Origin: Georgenia satyanarayanai | Lineage (GTDB): Bacteria; Actinomycetota; Actinomycetes; Actinomycetales; Actinomycetaceae | Assembly: GCF_900116375.1 (NCBI RefSeq) | Contig: NZ_UETB01000007.1 | Location: 62,001 to 126,000, forward strand | Length of the DNA: 64,000 nucleotides | Direction of reading: 5' to 3' | Part shown: piece after piece, positions 44,713 to 53,060 of the stretch | How the letters are laid out: every line of letters starts with the position of its first letter | How positions within the stretch are numbered: the first letter of the stretch is position 1 | Notes under the pieces: model-generated | What the model was told of the DNA's origin: nothing | Seen by the model: only the letters and a program-made list of their open reading frames with translations | Database searches by the model: none | Position numbers and translations under genes: made by a program

Positions 44713-45529
44713 CGTCCGCCGCCGGTGGGGCGATGCGCAGGAGGCACGCGCCGGGCTCGGCGAAGGCCTCGAGGGTGACGCGCTCGGCCGCGACGCCGTC
44801 GTGGGCGAGAAGCTCGCGGGCCATGCCGAGGTGGCTCGTGCACACGATGTCCGGGTGCTCCCGGGCGAGGTCGAGGACGGGGCAGCGGCGCAGGCGCTGG
44901 GTGTACCCGCCGTCGGGTTCCGGGGTGGTGCGACAGTCGAAACCGGCGCGGTCGAGCATGTCGGCGAGGCGGGTGACCGAGTCGCGCAGGGCGGCGGGGT
45001 CCTCCGCGACGGCGGGAGGTCGACTGTCGGTAACAAGTCCGCTGTCGGCGGGAGGTGGGGTGTCGGCGGTCAGGGGGGTGTCGGCGGCACGTCGCTCATC
45101 GGCGGGGAGGGGGCGGTCGATGAGCTCGCGCTCGCGGATGGCGCGGCCCCAGTCGTGGCCCGCGGCCAGCGCCTGGGCGGCGCGCGCACGCCTGTCGGGC
45201 ACGGCGCGGGCGAGGGCGCCGATGAGGACCTCGGCGAGGACGGCGTACTCCGGGCCGGCGGGGGTCGCGGCCAGCGTCGCGCGGTAGAGGGCGGCAGGAC
45301 GCCCGCGACCGGCCGAGTGCCGCAGCGTCCGCTCGGTGAGGCCCGCGCGGACGAGGGCGTCGAGGTGCTCGCGGACCGTGTTGGGGTGCTGGCCCAGCGC
45401 CTCGGCGAGCTCGGCGACGGTGCGGCGCCCGCCCAGCTCGAGGAGCGCGTCCAGCGTCGTGCGGCGGGCCGGCGAGAGGCCCTCGCGCGCGCGGCCACGT
45501 GCCGGCAGCGGTCCCAGGGGTATATCCAC
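44705..45529 (-). CDS. SufR-like winged-helix regulator with cysteine cluster
   Basis: A 274-residue regulator. An N-terminal winged helix (about 20-85, ALLELGGRRTVAELAEALGQ then HPNTVREHLDALVRAGL) is followed by a helical middle region. The C-terminal region has Cys199, Cys216 (RRCPVLDL), Cys230 and Cys262; spacings are C-x16-C-x13-C-x31-C. This resembles SufR-type regulators that bind an iron-sulfur cluster. Placed first in the nirK operon, it may sense NO or iron-sulfur status. Residues 143-172 are five six-residue units encoded by the 18-bp repeat. The start GTG 45529 is uncertain; GGTAGG precedes it. Confidence 0.7.
   Translation of the reverse strand: MDIPLGPLPARGRAREGLSPARRTTLDALLELGGRRTVAELAEALGQHPNTVREHLDALVRAGLTERTLRHSAGRGRPAALYRATLAATPAGPEYAVLAEVLIGALARAVPDRRARAAQALAAGHDWGRAIRERELIDRPLPADERRAADTPLTADTPPPADSGLVTDSRPPAVAEDPAALRDSVTRLADMLDRAGFDCRTTPEPDGGYTQRLRRCPVLDLAREHPDIVCTSHLGMARELLAHDGVAAERVTLEAFAEPGACLLRIAPPAADDD
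45018..45105. repeat. 18-bp tandem repeat inside the nir regulator gene
   Basis: TGTCGG begins at 45025, 45043, 45061 and 45079 (and a variant CATCGG at 45097), an exact 18-bp period. The units resemble the 27004 repeat (GCTGTCGGCGG). On the coding (minus) strand they encode six-residue units such as ADTPLT, ADTPPP and ADSGLV in a linker between helices of the regulator. Confidence 0.8.
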
Positions 45530-45724
45530 GGGACCTACCGTGCTATCCCCCGGCCCGGCCCACCTGGGACCTTGGACCTTGGTCTAGACCAGGACGTGAC
45601 CCGGACCACTGTGCTGGCGTAGGGTGATGACGGCAGGTCTTTCCCCTGCGCATGGATGCGCGAAAAGAGTTGCCGCGCGTGGTCTCGCGCGTGATCGATG
45701 ACGACTCACACCCCTGGAGGAACG
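45530..45724 (+). promoter_or_regulatory. GH3 promoter with a DasR-type (dre) operator
   Basis: The perfect 12-bp palindrome TGGTCTAGACCA (45580-45591) is the core of the DasR/NagR operator known in Streptomyces. Downstream are a -35-like GTGACC (45596-45601), 18-bp spacer and -10 TAGGGT (45620-45625). The leader then forms two hairpins: GCAGG...CCTGC at about 45633-45649 and GCGCAT-GG-ATGCGC at about 45648-45661. GGAGG at 45716-45720 precedes TTG 45725. Confidence 0.65.
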
Positions 45725-48238
45725 TTGTCCACAAGAACACCCGGCGCCCGCGCAGGCGTCGCCACGGCCCTCGGGGCGGGGATGCTGCTCGCGTCCGCCG
45801 TCCCCGCAGGCGCCACGTCCGCGCCGGAGTCGGCGAACCCGATCGACCACATCGTCAGCACCATGACGGTCGACGAGCTCATCGGCCAGATGACGTGGAC
45901 CTACGTCTACGGCAACTCCGCCGACGACGCCTCGATGGCCGACCAGAACCAGGCACGCTACGGCGTCGACACCCCGGCGGAGGTCGTCGAGAAGTTCGAC
46001 CTCGGGGGGGTCCTGTACTTCGCCTGGTCCAACCCCGGCATCGTCAACGACCCCGAGCTGACCGCCGAGCTGTCCAACGGCCTGCAGGCCGTGTCCGTCG
46101 GTGACGAGGCCTCCGGCATCCCGCTCGCGACGACGATCGACCAGGAGGGCGGCATCGTCGCCCGCATGGGCGCGCCGATGACGGTGCTCCCCGGCAACAT
46201 GGCCCTCGGCGCGACCTACGACACCCGGCTCGCCCGCGCGCAGGGCGAGATCCTCGGCTCAGAGCTCGCCGCCGTCGGCATCAACGCCGACTTCGCGCCC
46301 GTCGTCGACGTCAACACCAACCCGGTCAACCCCGTCATCGGCGTCCGCTCGATGGGCGAGGACCCGCAGAACGTCGCCACGCTCGGCGTCGCCCAGATCG
46401 AGGGGATGCAGTCGCAGGGCGTCGCCGCCGCCGCCAAGCACTTCCCCGGCCACGGCGACACCGAGACCGACTCCCACACCGGCCTGCCGATCGTCACCTA
46501 CGACCGCGAGACCCTCGACCAGCACCTCCTGCCCTTCGAGGCCGCCATCGACGCGGGCGTCGACATGATCATGACGGCGCACGTCATCGTCGAGGAGCTC
46601 GACGCGGAGATGCCGGGCACCCTCTCCCCCGCCGTCCTCACCGGCCTGCTCCGCGAGGAGCTCGGCTTCGACGGCCTCATCACGACCGACGCCCTCGACA
46701 TGGCCGCACTCAAGCAGCTCCCGGACAACCCGCTCGACGACGGTGACATCGCCGTCCTCGCCATCCAGGCGGGCTCCGACATCCTCCTCATGTCCCCCGA
46801 CGTCCCCGCCACCTTCGAGGCGGTCAGCGCCGCCGTCGAGTCCGGGGAGATCACCCGCGAGCGCCTCGAGGAGTCGGTCACCCGCATCCTCGAGTGGAAG
46901 CAGGAGCGCGGCGTGTGGGAGGAGGACCCGAGCGTCCCCGTCGACGAGGTGATGGACGTCGTCGGCACCGCCGAGCACACCGCCACCGCCCAGGAGATCT
47001 CCGAGCACGGGGTCACGCTGGTGCGCAACGAGGACAGCCTGCTGCCCCTGGACCCGGAGGAGGACTCGGTCCTCATGGTCGGGTCCGGCAGCGCGTGGCC
47101 CGAGCGGATGGGCCCGATGCTCGCCGAGCGCGGCTTCGAGGTCACCGAGGACTACGAGAACGGCGCGTCCCCGAGCGCGGAGTACCGGGAGCGTGCCGTC
47201 GCGGCGGCCGCGGACCACGACGTCGTCGTCTTCGCCTCGTACAACGCGAGCGGCAACGTCGCCCAGCAGGAGATGGTCGCGGCGCTGGCGGAGACCGGCA
47301 CACCGGTCGTCGTCGTCGCCACCCGCAACCCCTACGACGCCAACGTGCTGCCCGGCGCCGACGCCGTCCTCAATATCTACGGCTGGAACAACGTCAACTT
47401 CCACGGGGCCGTCGCCGCGCTCGCCGGCGACGTCAACCCGAGCGGCCGGCTCCCGGTCAACATCTGGGACGCCGCCGGTGAGGAGATCCTCCACGAGATG
47501 GGCTTCGGGCTCAGCTACGAGGACGAGGAGCCGCAGGAGCCGACGCAGCGCTACGGCTTCTTCCTCACCAACGGCTGGGCGGGCGGCGACGCCGACTACG
47601 CCTTCCAGTACGGCCGGCACACCGACGAGGTCCTCGTCGGTGACTGGGACGGGGACGGGCGCGACTCGATCACCGTGCGCCGCGGCAACCAGTACTTCGT
47701 CAACAACGCTCCCACCGGCGGGCCGGCGGAGAGCGTCGTCACCTACGGCACCGCGGACGACGTCGTCCTCGTGGGCGACTGGGACGGCGACGGCACCGAC
47801 ACCCTGGCGGTGCGTCGCGGGGCCACCTACCACGTGAAGAACTCCCTGCGTGGCGGGGACGCCGACCACGTGGTCGTCTACGGCCGCGAGGGTGACGCCG
47901 TCGTCGTCGGCGACTGGGACGGCGACCGCCGCGACACCTTCGCCGTGCGCCGCGGGAAGGTCTACCACGTGAAGAACGTGATCGCCGGAGGCGACGCGGA
48001 CACCGTCTTCGCCTACGGGCGCGAGTCCGACGTCACCCTCGCCGGTGACTGGGACGGCGACGGCCGCGACACCTTCGCGGTGCGCCGCGGCCGCGACTAC
48101 CACGTGTCCAACACGCTGCGTGGTGGCGAGGCCGAGCAGGTCATGCGCTACGGGCGCGAGGGCGACGAGGTGTTCGTCGGTGACTGGGACGGCGACGGCC
48201 GCGACAGCATCGGCGTGCGCCGCACCCCCGCCGCCTGA
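45725..48238 (+). CDS. GH3 beta-N-acetylhexosaminidase-type hydrolase with C-terminal DWDGDG repeats
   Basis: An 837-residue secreted glycoside hydrolase family 3 enzyme. The signal peptide ends near VPAGATSA. NagZ-like motifs are KHFPGHGDTETDSHTGLP (His239 region, catalytic His-Asp dyad) and LITTDALDM (nucleophile Asp322), followed by a GH3 C-terminal domain. The C-terminus carries four and a half 45-residue modules with VGDWDGDGRD, a calcium-binding FG-GAP/VCBS-like loop. Such modules often mediate surface or carbohydrate attachment. It should act on N-acetylglucosamine-type glycosides outside the cell. I prefer TTG 45725 (GGAGG four bases upstream); in-frame ATG 45698 is the alternative. 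Confidence 0.85.
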   Translation: MSTRTPGARAGVATALGAGMLLASAVPAGATSAPESANPIDHIVSTMTVDELIGQMTWTYVYGNSADDASMADQNQARYGVDTPAEVVEKFDLGGVLYFAWSNPGIVNDPELTAELSNGLQAVSVGDEASGIPLATTIDQEGGIVARMGAPMTVLPGNMALGATYDTRLARAQGEILGSELAAVGINADFAPVVDVNTNPVNPVIGVRSMGEDPQNVATLGVAQIEGMQSQGVAAAAKHFPGHGDTETDSHTGLPIVTYDRETLDQHLLPFEAAIDAGVDMIMTAHVIVEELDAEMPGTLSPAVLTGLLREELGFDGLITTDALDMAALKQLPDNPLDDGDIAVLAIQAGSDILLMSPDVPATFEAVSAAVESGEITRERLEESVTRILEWKQERGVWEEDPSVPVDEVMDVVGTAEHTATAQEISEHGVTLVRNEDSLLPLDPEEDSVLMVGSGSAWPERMGPMLAERGFEVTEDYENGASPSAEYRERAVAAAADHDVVVFASYNASGNVAQQEMVAALAETGTPVVVVATRNPYDANVLPGADAVLNIYGWNNVNFHGAVAALAGDVNPSGRLPVNIWDAAGEEILHEMGFGLSYEDEEPQEPTQRYGFFLTNGWAGGDADYAFQYGRHTDEVLVGDWDGDGRDSITVRRGNQYFVNNAPTGGPAESVVTYGTADDVVLVGDWDGDGTDTLAVRRGATYHVKNSLRGGDADHVVVYGREGDAVVVGDWDGDRRDTFAVRRGKVYHVKNVIAGGDADTVFAYGRESDVTLAGDWDGDGRDTFAVRRGRDYHVSNTLRGGEAEQVMRYGREGDEVFVGDWDGDGRDSIGVRRTPAA
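47609..48235 (+). repeat. 135-bp tandem repeats encoding 45-residue modules
   Basis: The GAC of the GDWDGDG loop recurs at 47642, 47777, 47912, 48047 and 48182, exactly 135 bp apart with no indels. Each module reads Y-G-x-x-x-D-x-V-x-V-G-D-W-D-G-D, then xDTxAVRRG and a YHVKN-like stretch. The last is truncated after RR. Confidence 0.9.
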
Positions 48239-48253
48239 CCCACGGCACGCCCG

Positions 48254-48285
48254 CGAGGCCCCGCACCACACGGTGCGGGGCCTCG
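48254..48285 (+). terminator. Hairpin terminator between the two GH3 genes
   Basis: A perfect 14-bp stem (CGAGGCCCCGCACC, 48254-48267, with its complement 48272-48285) encloses an ACAC loop, starting 16 bases past the first GH3 stop. It separates transcription of the two GH3 genes. Confidence 0.8.
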
Positions 48286-48316
48286 TGCGTGGACGCCCCG
48301 ACGGCGAGGGGCGGCG

Positions 48317-48322
48317 TAGCGT
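48317..48322 (+). promoter_or_regulatory. -10 box of the second GH3 gene
   Basis: TAGCGT about 35 bases before ATG 48358. A Shine-Dalgarno AGGCAG follows, so this transcript would have a short leader. Confidence 0.45.
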
Positions 48323-48357
48323 GGGGGTGCTCGGTCGACCCTCACCCAGGCAGGCTC

Positions 48358-50484
48358 ATGACGCTCTCCCGCACCGTCCTCGGCGCCGCGCTCGCGGCCC
48401 TCGCCCTCCTCGCCCCCGCCGCCCACGCGGCCGCCCCGGGCACCACGGCCGGCACGGGCACCGCGGCGCAGGTCGCGGAGATGAGCGAGGAGGAGCTCAT
48501 CGGGCAGATGGTCTGGGCCCACGTGTACGGCTCCTCCGCGGACGACACGTCGATGGCCGCCGAGAACCGCACCCGCTACGGGGTCGACACCCCCGCGCAG
48601 GTCGTCGAGAAGTACGGCCTCGGCGGCGTCCTCTACTTCGCCTGGGCCGGCAACACCGAGTCCCCGGAGCAGGTCGCCGAGCTCTCCGCCGGCCTGCAGG
48701 AGGCCGCCGACCGGAGCTCCGGCGTGCCGCTGGCGATCACGGTGGACCAGGAGGGCGGGGAGGTCTCCCGGATCGGCGAGCCCGCCACCGCCCTGCCCGG
48801 CGGGATGGCGCTCGGCGCGACCTTCGACGCCGGGCTCGCGCGCGCCCAGGGCGAGCTCCTCGGCAGCGAGCTCGCCGCCATGGGCGTCAACGTCGACTGG
48901 GCGCCCGTGGCCGACCTCAACACCAACCCGGCCAACCCGGTCATCGGCCTGCGCTCCCTCGGCGCGGACCCCGCCCATGTCGCCGAGCTCACCGCCGCGC
49001 AGGTGGAGGGCCTGCAGTCCCAGCACGTCGCGGCCGGTGCCAAGCACTTCCCCGGGCACGGGGACACCGACGTCGACTCCCACACCGGCCTGCCCGTCGT
49101 CGCGGGAGACCCCGAGGTCCTGGACGCGCACCTCGAGCCCTTCCGCGCCGCCATCTCGGCGGGCGTCGACATCATCATGTCGGCCCACATCGTCGTGGAG
49201 TCCCTCGACCCCGACCTGCCCGGCACCCTGTCCCCCCGCGTCCTCACCGATCTGCTGCGGGAGGAGCTGGGCTACACCGGGCTCGTCACCACCGACGCCC
49301 TCGACATGGCCGCGCTCAAGCAGCTGCCCGGCAACCCGCTCGACGACGGCGACATCGCCGTGCTCGCCATCCAGGCAGGCTCGGACATCCTCCTCGACTC
49401 CCCCGACGTCGACGCCACCATCGCGGGCATCCAGGAGGCGCTCGCCTCGGGCGAGCTAACCCGCGAGCGCCTGGAGGAGTCGGTCACACGCATCCTGGAC
49501 TGGAAGGCGGAGCGCGGGATCGGCACACCCGGCCCCGGCCTCGACGTCGTCGGAAGCGAGGAGCACCGCGCGACCGCGCAGACGATCTCCGAGCGGGCGC
49601 TCACCGTCCTGCGCGACGAGCCCGACCTCTCCCTGCCGCTCGACCCGGAGGCCGACGTCCTCGTCGTCGGCGCCGGGTCGGCGTGGCCGGAACGGCTGAG
49701 CCCGCTCCTGGAGGACGAGGGCCTCACCGTGACCAAGCTCCTCGAGAGTGGCGACAGCCCGAGCGCCGGCTACCGGTCGGCGGCCGTCAGGGCCGCCGCG
49801 CAGGAGGACGTCGGCGCCGTCGTCGCCGCGGTCGACGACCTGCGCGCCAACGCCGCCCAGCGTGCCCTCCTCGAGGAGCTCGCCGCCGGCGCCGCACCCG
49901 TCCTCGCGGTCCTGGCCGGTGCGCCGTACGACCTCGCGGCGGTCCCCGCGGACATCGACGGCGTGGTCGCGAGCTACGGCGCGGCCACCGTCAACTTCCG
50001 GGGTGCCGCCGCCGTCCTCTCGGGTCGCGAGCTGCCCACCGGCCGGCTTCCCGTGGAGGTCACCGCGCAGGACGGCACCGTCCTCGCCGAGGTCGGCTTC
50101 GGGCTGCGCCGTACGGAGGAGGTGACGCCGACGGACGTCACCTTCACCGACCTGGCGGGCACCGAGGCCGACACGGTCGAGATCCCCCGCAGCACGGGCG
50201 TCGTCTACCTCGTCGACGGTGCGCCGGCCGACCCCGGCTCCCACCCTGCCACCGGCACCGTCGTCGTGACGGTCGAGCCCGATCCGCCGTCGGCCTACCA
50301 CCTCGCCGACGACGCGACGACGCGCTGGGAGCACACCTTCGACGCGACGAGCCCGGCCGCCACGCCGGACCGCGAGGACGACGACGCCACGACCCCCTGG
50401 GTCGTCGTCGCGGCCGGGCTGGTGGTGGTGGTGGTCGTCACCGGCGGGATCGTGCTGCGACGCCGCCGTCGTTCCGACACCTGA
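48358..50484 (+). CDS. Membrane-anchored GH3 beta-N-acetylhexosaminidase-type hydrolase
   Basis: A 708-residue paralog of the preceding enzyme. It has a signal peptide (to about residue 25), KHFPGHGDTDVDSHTGLP, and the nucleophile Asp313 in VTTDALDM. Instead of DWDGDG repeats it ends with a beta-rich domain (about 580-660), a DDD-rich linker and one transmembrane helix (WVVVAAGLVVVVVVTGGIVL) followed by RRRRRS, so it is tethered to the membrane. The two catalytic parts share long identical blocks, implying tandem duplication followed by different surface attachment. Start ATG 48358. Confidence 0.88.
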   Translation: MTLSRTVLGAALAALALLAPAAHAAAPGTTAGTGTAAQVAEMSEEELIGQMVWAHVYGSSADDTSMAAENRTRYGVDTPAQVVEKYGLGGVLYFAWAGNTESPEQVAELSAGLQEAADRSSGVPLAITVDQEGGEVSRIGEPATALPGGMALGATFDAGLARAQGELLGSELAAMGVNVDWAPVADLNTNPANPVIGLRSLGADPAHVAELTAAQVEGLQSQHVAAGAKHFPGHGDTDVDSHTGLPVVAGDPEVLDAHLEPFRAAISAGVDIIMSAHIVVESLDPDLPGTLSPRVLTDLLREELGYTGLVTTDALDMAALKQLPGNPLDDGDIAVLAIQAGSDILLDSPDVDATIAGIQEALASGELTRERLEESVTRILDWKAERGIGTPGPGLDVVGSEEHRATAQTISERALTVLRDEPDLSLPLDPEADVLVVGAGSAWPERLSPLLEDEGLTVTKLLESGDSPSAGYRSAAVRAAAQEDVGAVVAAVDDLRANAAQRALLEELAAGAAPVLAVLAGAPYDLAAVPADIDGVVASYGAATVNFRGAAAVLSGRELPTGRLPVEVTAQDGTVLAEVGFGLRRTEEVTPTDVTFTDLAGTEADTVEIPRSTGVVYLVDGAPADPGSHPATGTVVVTVEPDPPSAYHLADDATTRWEHTFDATSPAATPDREDDDATTPWVVVAAGLVVVVVVTGGIVLRRRRRSDT

Positions 50485-50794
50485 GACGCGCCGTCTCACG
50501 TCGCCGCCGAAAAGCGGGAATGCTAGGGTTCCGCCTGGTTAACCCCGTCACAGTTCAGTAACGTTTATACGACGGGTAAAGCCGCAGGTCACGCCGTGGT
50601 TGTCGGCGTCCCGACGACGGGCTGTGGTGCGTCGAAAGCCGGAGAGGTGGTGGCCCTGCGCGAGTTTCGGTGGCATGGTGGATGGCCGTTCCCCCATCCA
50701 TCCCGAGTTTGCGATGCCCACCAGCTGGTGCGGTGATCGTGAGCGGCCACGGCGCCTCCACGCCGTGTCCACACCGAGCCGCAGTGAGGTGAGC
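50485..50794 (+). promoter_or_regulatory. 310-bp structured leader before proV
   Basis: No gene is evident here. It contains TAGGGT (50524-50529) and TATACG (50566-50571) as -10 candidates and several hairpins: CGCCG-tggttgt-CGGCG, a two-tier hairpin with inner GGATGG-N8-CCATCC inside outer GGTGGCAT/ATGCCCACC, and a perfect 12-bp palindrome CACCAGCTGGTG (50719-50730). CTAGGGTTCCG near 50523 resembles the start of guanidine-I riboswitches, but the rest of that motif is absent. AGGTGA precedes GTG 50795. Confidence 0.45.
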
Positions 50795-52126
50795 GTGAGC
50801 GCGCTACGCGCAGAGAACGTCTACAAGGTCTTCGGGCGCCGGTCCCAGGAAGCCGTTCGTCGGCTCAAGGCCGGGGCCGCCCGTGACGAGATCAGGCCCA
50901 TGGGCACCGCCGCCGTCATCGACGCGTCCTTCGAGGTGCAGCAGGGCGAGACCTTCGTGGTCATGGGGCTCTCGGGCTCCGGGAAGTCGACCCTCATCCG
51001 CATGCTCAACGGTCTGCTGACCCCGACCGCCGGGCGGGTGCTCATCGGTGACCAGAGTGTCACCGACGTCTCCCCCGCCGAGCTGCGCGAGATCCGGCGC
51101 ACGAAGATCTCGATGGTCTTCCAGCACTTCGCGCTGCTGCCGCACCGCACGGTGCTCGACAACGTCGCCTACCCGCAGGAGATCCGCGGGGTGTCCAAGG
51201 CCGAGCGCGTGGCCAAGGCCGAGGAGGTCATCGCCCTCACCGGGCTCGCCGGGTGGGAGAGCTCGCTGCCCGCACAGCTGTCCGGCGGCATGCGCCAGCG
51301 CGTGGGCCTGGCCCGCGCCCTGGCGGCGGACACCGACATCCTCCTCATGGACGAGGCCTTCTCGGCCCTCGACCCGCTCATCCGCCGGGAGATGCAGGAG
51401 CAGCTCGTCGAGCTGCAGTCCACGCTCGGCAAGACGATCGTCTTCATCACCCACGACCTCAACGAGGCGATGTTCCTCGGGGACCGGATCGCCGTCATGC
51501 GCGACGGGCGTGTCGTCCAGATCGACACCGCCGAGCAGATCCTCGCCCATCCCGCGGACGAGTACGTCGCGAAGTTCATCGCCGACGTCGACCGCTCCCG
51601 CGTCATCACGGCCGGCGCGCTCATGCGGCGGCCGATCTCGGTCGTCCAGCTCGGCGGCGGCCCGGGCGTGGCCCTGCGCGAGCTGCAGAGCACCCAGGGA
51701 TCGGCGGCCTACGTCGTCGACCGTCGGCGCGTGCTCCACGGCACGGTCTACGACCACGACCTCCTGGACGCCCAGCGCCGCGGAGACCGGACCCTGGAGT
51801 CCGTCGTGCGGCCGGACACGTCCGCCGTCTCGCCCGACACCCCGCTGTCGGAGATGTTCGCGCCGGCGGCCGAGGCCCAGCTGCCGCTCGCCGTGACCGA
51901 CGACGCCGGGCGCCTGGTCGGCGTCGTCCCACGGGTCTCGATGCTTGAGGCGATGGTCCCCCCGAGCTCCGACGGCGCGGAGAGCCCCGATGTCGCCGCC
52001 GACCAGTCCCCCGGCACCGCCGGCGCCCCGCCCGGGGCGGTCCAGGCCGCCGGCGCGGCCGGTAACGAGGTCACCGCCTCGGTTCCCGTCCCCGACGAGA
52101 CCCCGGTTGAGGGTGAGACCCGATGA
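50795..52126 (+). CDS. proV: Glycine betaine/proline ABC transporter, ATP-binding protein
   Basis: A 443-residue ProV/OpuAA-type ATPase. Walker A is GLSGSGKST, the signature LSGGMRQRVGLARAL, Walker B ILLMDEAFSALDP, H-loop VFITHDLNEAM. Two CBS domains (about 275-390) follow the ATPase, as in OpuA, where they sense ionic strength or bind cyclic di-AMP. The last ~55 residues are a disordered Ala/Pro/Glu tail. The start GTG 50795 matches the expected N-terminus. It overlaps proW by four bases (ATGA). Confidence 0.92.
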   Translation: MSALRAENVYKVFGRRSQEAVRRLKAGAARDEIRPMGTAAVIDASFEVQQGETFVVMGLSGSGKSTLIRMLNGLLTPTAGRVLIGDQSVTDVSPAELREIRRTKISMVFQHFALLPHRTVLDNVAYPQEIRGVSKAERVAKAEEVIALTGLAGWESSLPAQLSGGMRQRVGLARALAADTDILLMDEAFSALDPLIRREMQEQLVELQSTLGKTIVFITHDLNEAMFLGDRIAVMRDGRVVQIDTAEQILAHPADEYVAKFIADVDRSRVITAGALMRRPISVVQLGGGPGVALRELQSTQGSAAYVVDRRRVLHGTVYDHDLLDAQRRGDRTLESVVRPDTSAVSPDTPLSEMFAPAAEAQLPLAVTDDAGRLVGVVPRVSMLEAMVPPSSDGAESPDVAADQSPGTAGAPPGAVQAAGAAGNEVTASVPVPDETPVEGETR

Positions 52127-52998
52127 ACGACTCCTTCGCGTTCCGCATCCCCGTCGGTGAGTGGGCGGAAGCCGCCGTCGACTGGTTGCGGACCAACCTC
52201 GCCGGCCTGTTCGACCTCGTCACCAGGGTTCTCGGCTGGCTCTTCGACACGGCCGAGGTCCTCTTCACCGCCCCACCCTTCTGGGCGGTGATCCTCGTGC
52301 TCGCCGCGATCTCCTTCTTCGCCAAGAGCTGGAAGCTGGCACTGGGCACGGTCATCGGTCTCGCGGTGATCGTCGGGGTGGACCAGTGGGAGAACGCGAT
52401 GATCACCATCGCGCTCGTCCTCGTCGCCTCGCTCATCGCGACCGTCGTCGCGATCCCGCTCGGGATCTGGGCCGCCCGGAACGCCGGGGTGTCCGCTGCC
52501 ATCCGTCCCGTGCTCGACCTCATGCAGACGATGCCCGCCTTCGTCTACCTCATCCCGGCCATCCTCTTCTTCCGGGTGGGGGTCGTGCCCGGCATCGTGG
52601 CGACGATCGTGTTCGCCATGGCCCCGGGTGTCCGCTTCACCGAGCTCGGCATCCGGCAGGTCGACCGGGAGGTCGTCGAGGCCGGCCACGCCTTCGGCGC
52701 CACCCCCGGTCGCATCCTGCGGCAGGTCCAGCTCCCGCTCGCCCTGCCGACGATCATGGCCGGCATCAACCAGCTCATCATGCTCTCGCTGTCGATGGTC
52801 GTCATCGCGGGCATGGTCGGCGCCCCCGGCCTGGGGCAGGACGTCGTCCGCGCGCTCCAGAGCGTGAACATCGGCCTGGGCGTCGAGGCGGGACTCTCCG
52901 TCGTCATCCTCGCGATGTTCCTCGACCGCGTCACCGCCGCACTCGGTGACCGCGCCCCGGTCTCGCGGGCCATGAAGGTCCGCGCCTCCGACGACTGA
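52123..52998 (+). CDS. proW: Glycine betaine/proline ABC transporter permease
   Basis: A 291-residue ProW/OpuAB-type permease with about seven transmembrane helices. The binding-protein-dependent transport signature (EAA loop) is REVVEAGHAFGATPGRILRQ. An N-terminal amphipathic region (VGEWAEAAVDWLRTNLAGLF) is typical of ProW. It is translationally coupled to proV; proX follows after 62 bp. Confidence 0.92.
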   Translation: MNDSFAFRIPVGEWAEAAVDWLRTNLAGLFDLVTRVLGWLFDTAEVLFTAPPFWAVILVLAAISFFAKSWKLALGTVIGLAVIVGVDQWENAMITIALVLVASLIATVVAIPLGIWAARNAGVSAAIRPVLDLMQTMPAFVYLIPAILFFRVGVVPGIVATIVFAMAPGVRFTELGIRQVDREVVEAGHAFGATPGRILRQVQLPLALPTIMAGINQLIMLSLSMVVIAGMVGAPGLGQDVVRALQSVNIGLGVEAGLSVVILAMFLDRVTAALGDRAPVSRAMKVRASDD

Positions 52999-53060
52999 CC
53001 GATCCACACGAAACCGCACCCTCCACGACACGACGTGAACGCCACACGAAAGGACGAACG

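Noticed and set aside
50521-50600. Guanidine-I (ykkC) riboswitch suggested by CTAGGGTTCCG
   Set aside because: Only this first block matches. The later conserved parts (the CCGAGAG-type and GGGACAAAAGCCC-type segments) are not found downstream, and TAGGGT is a common -10 in this window.
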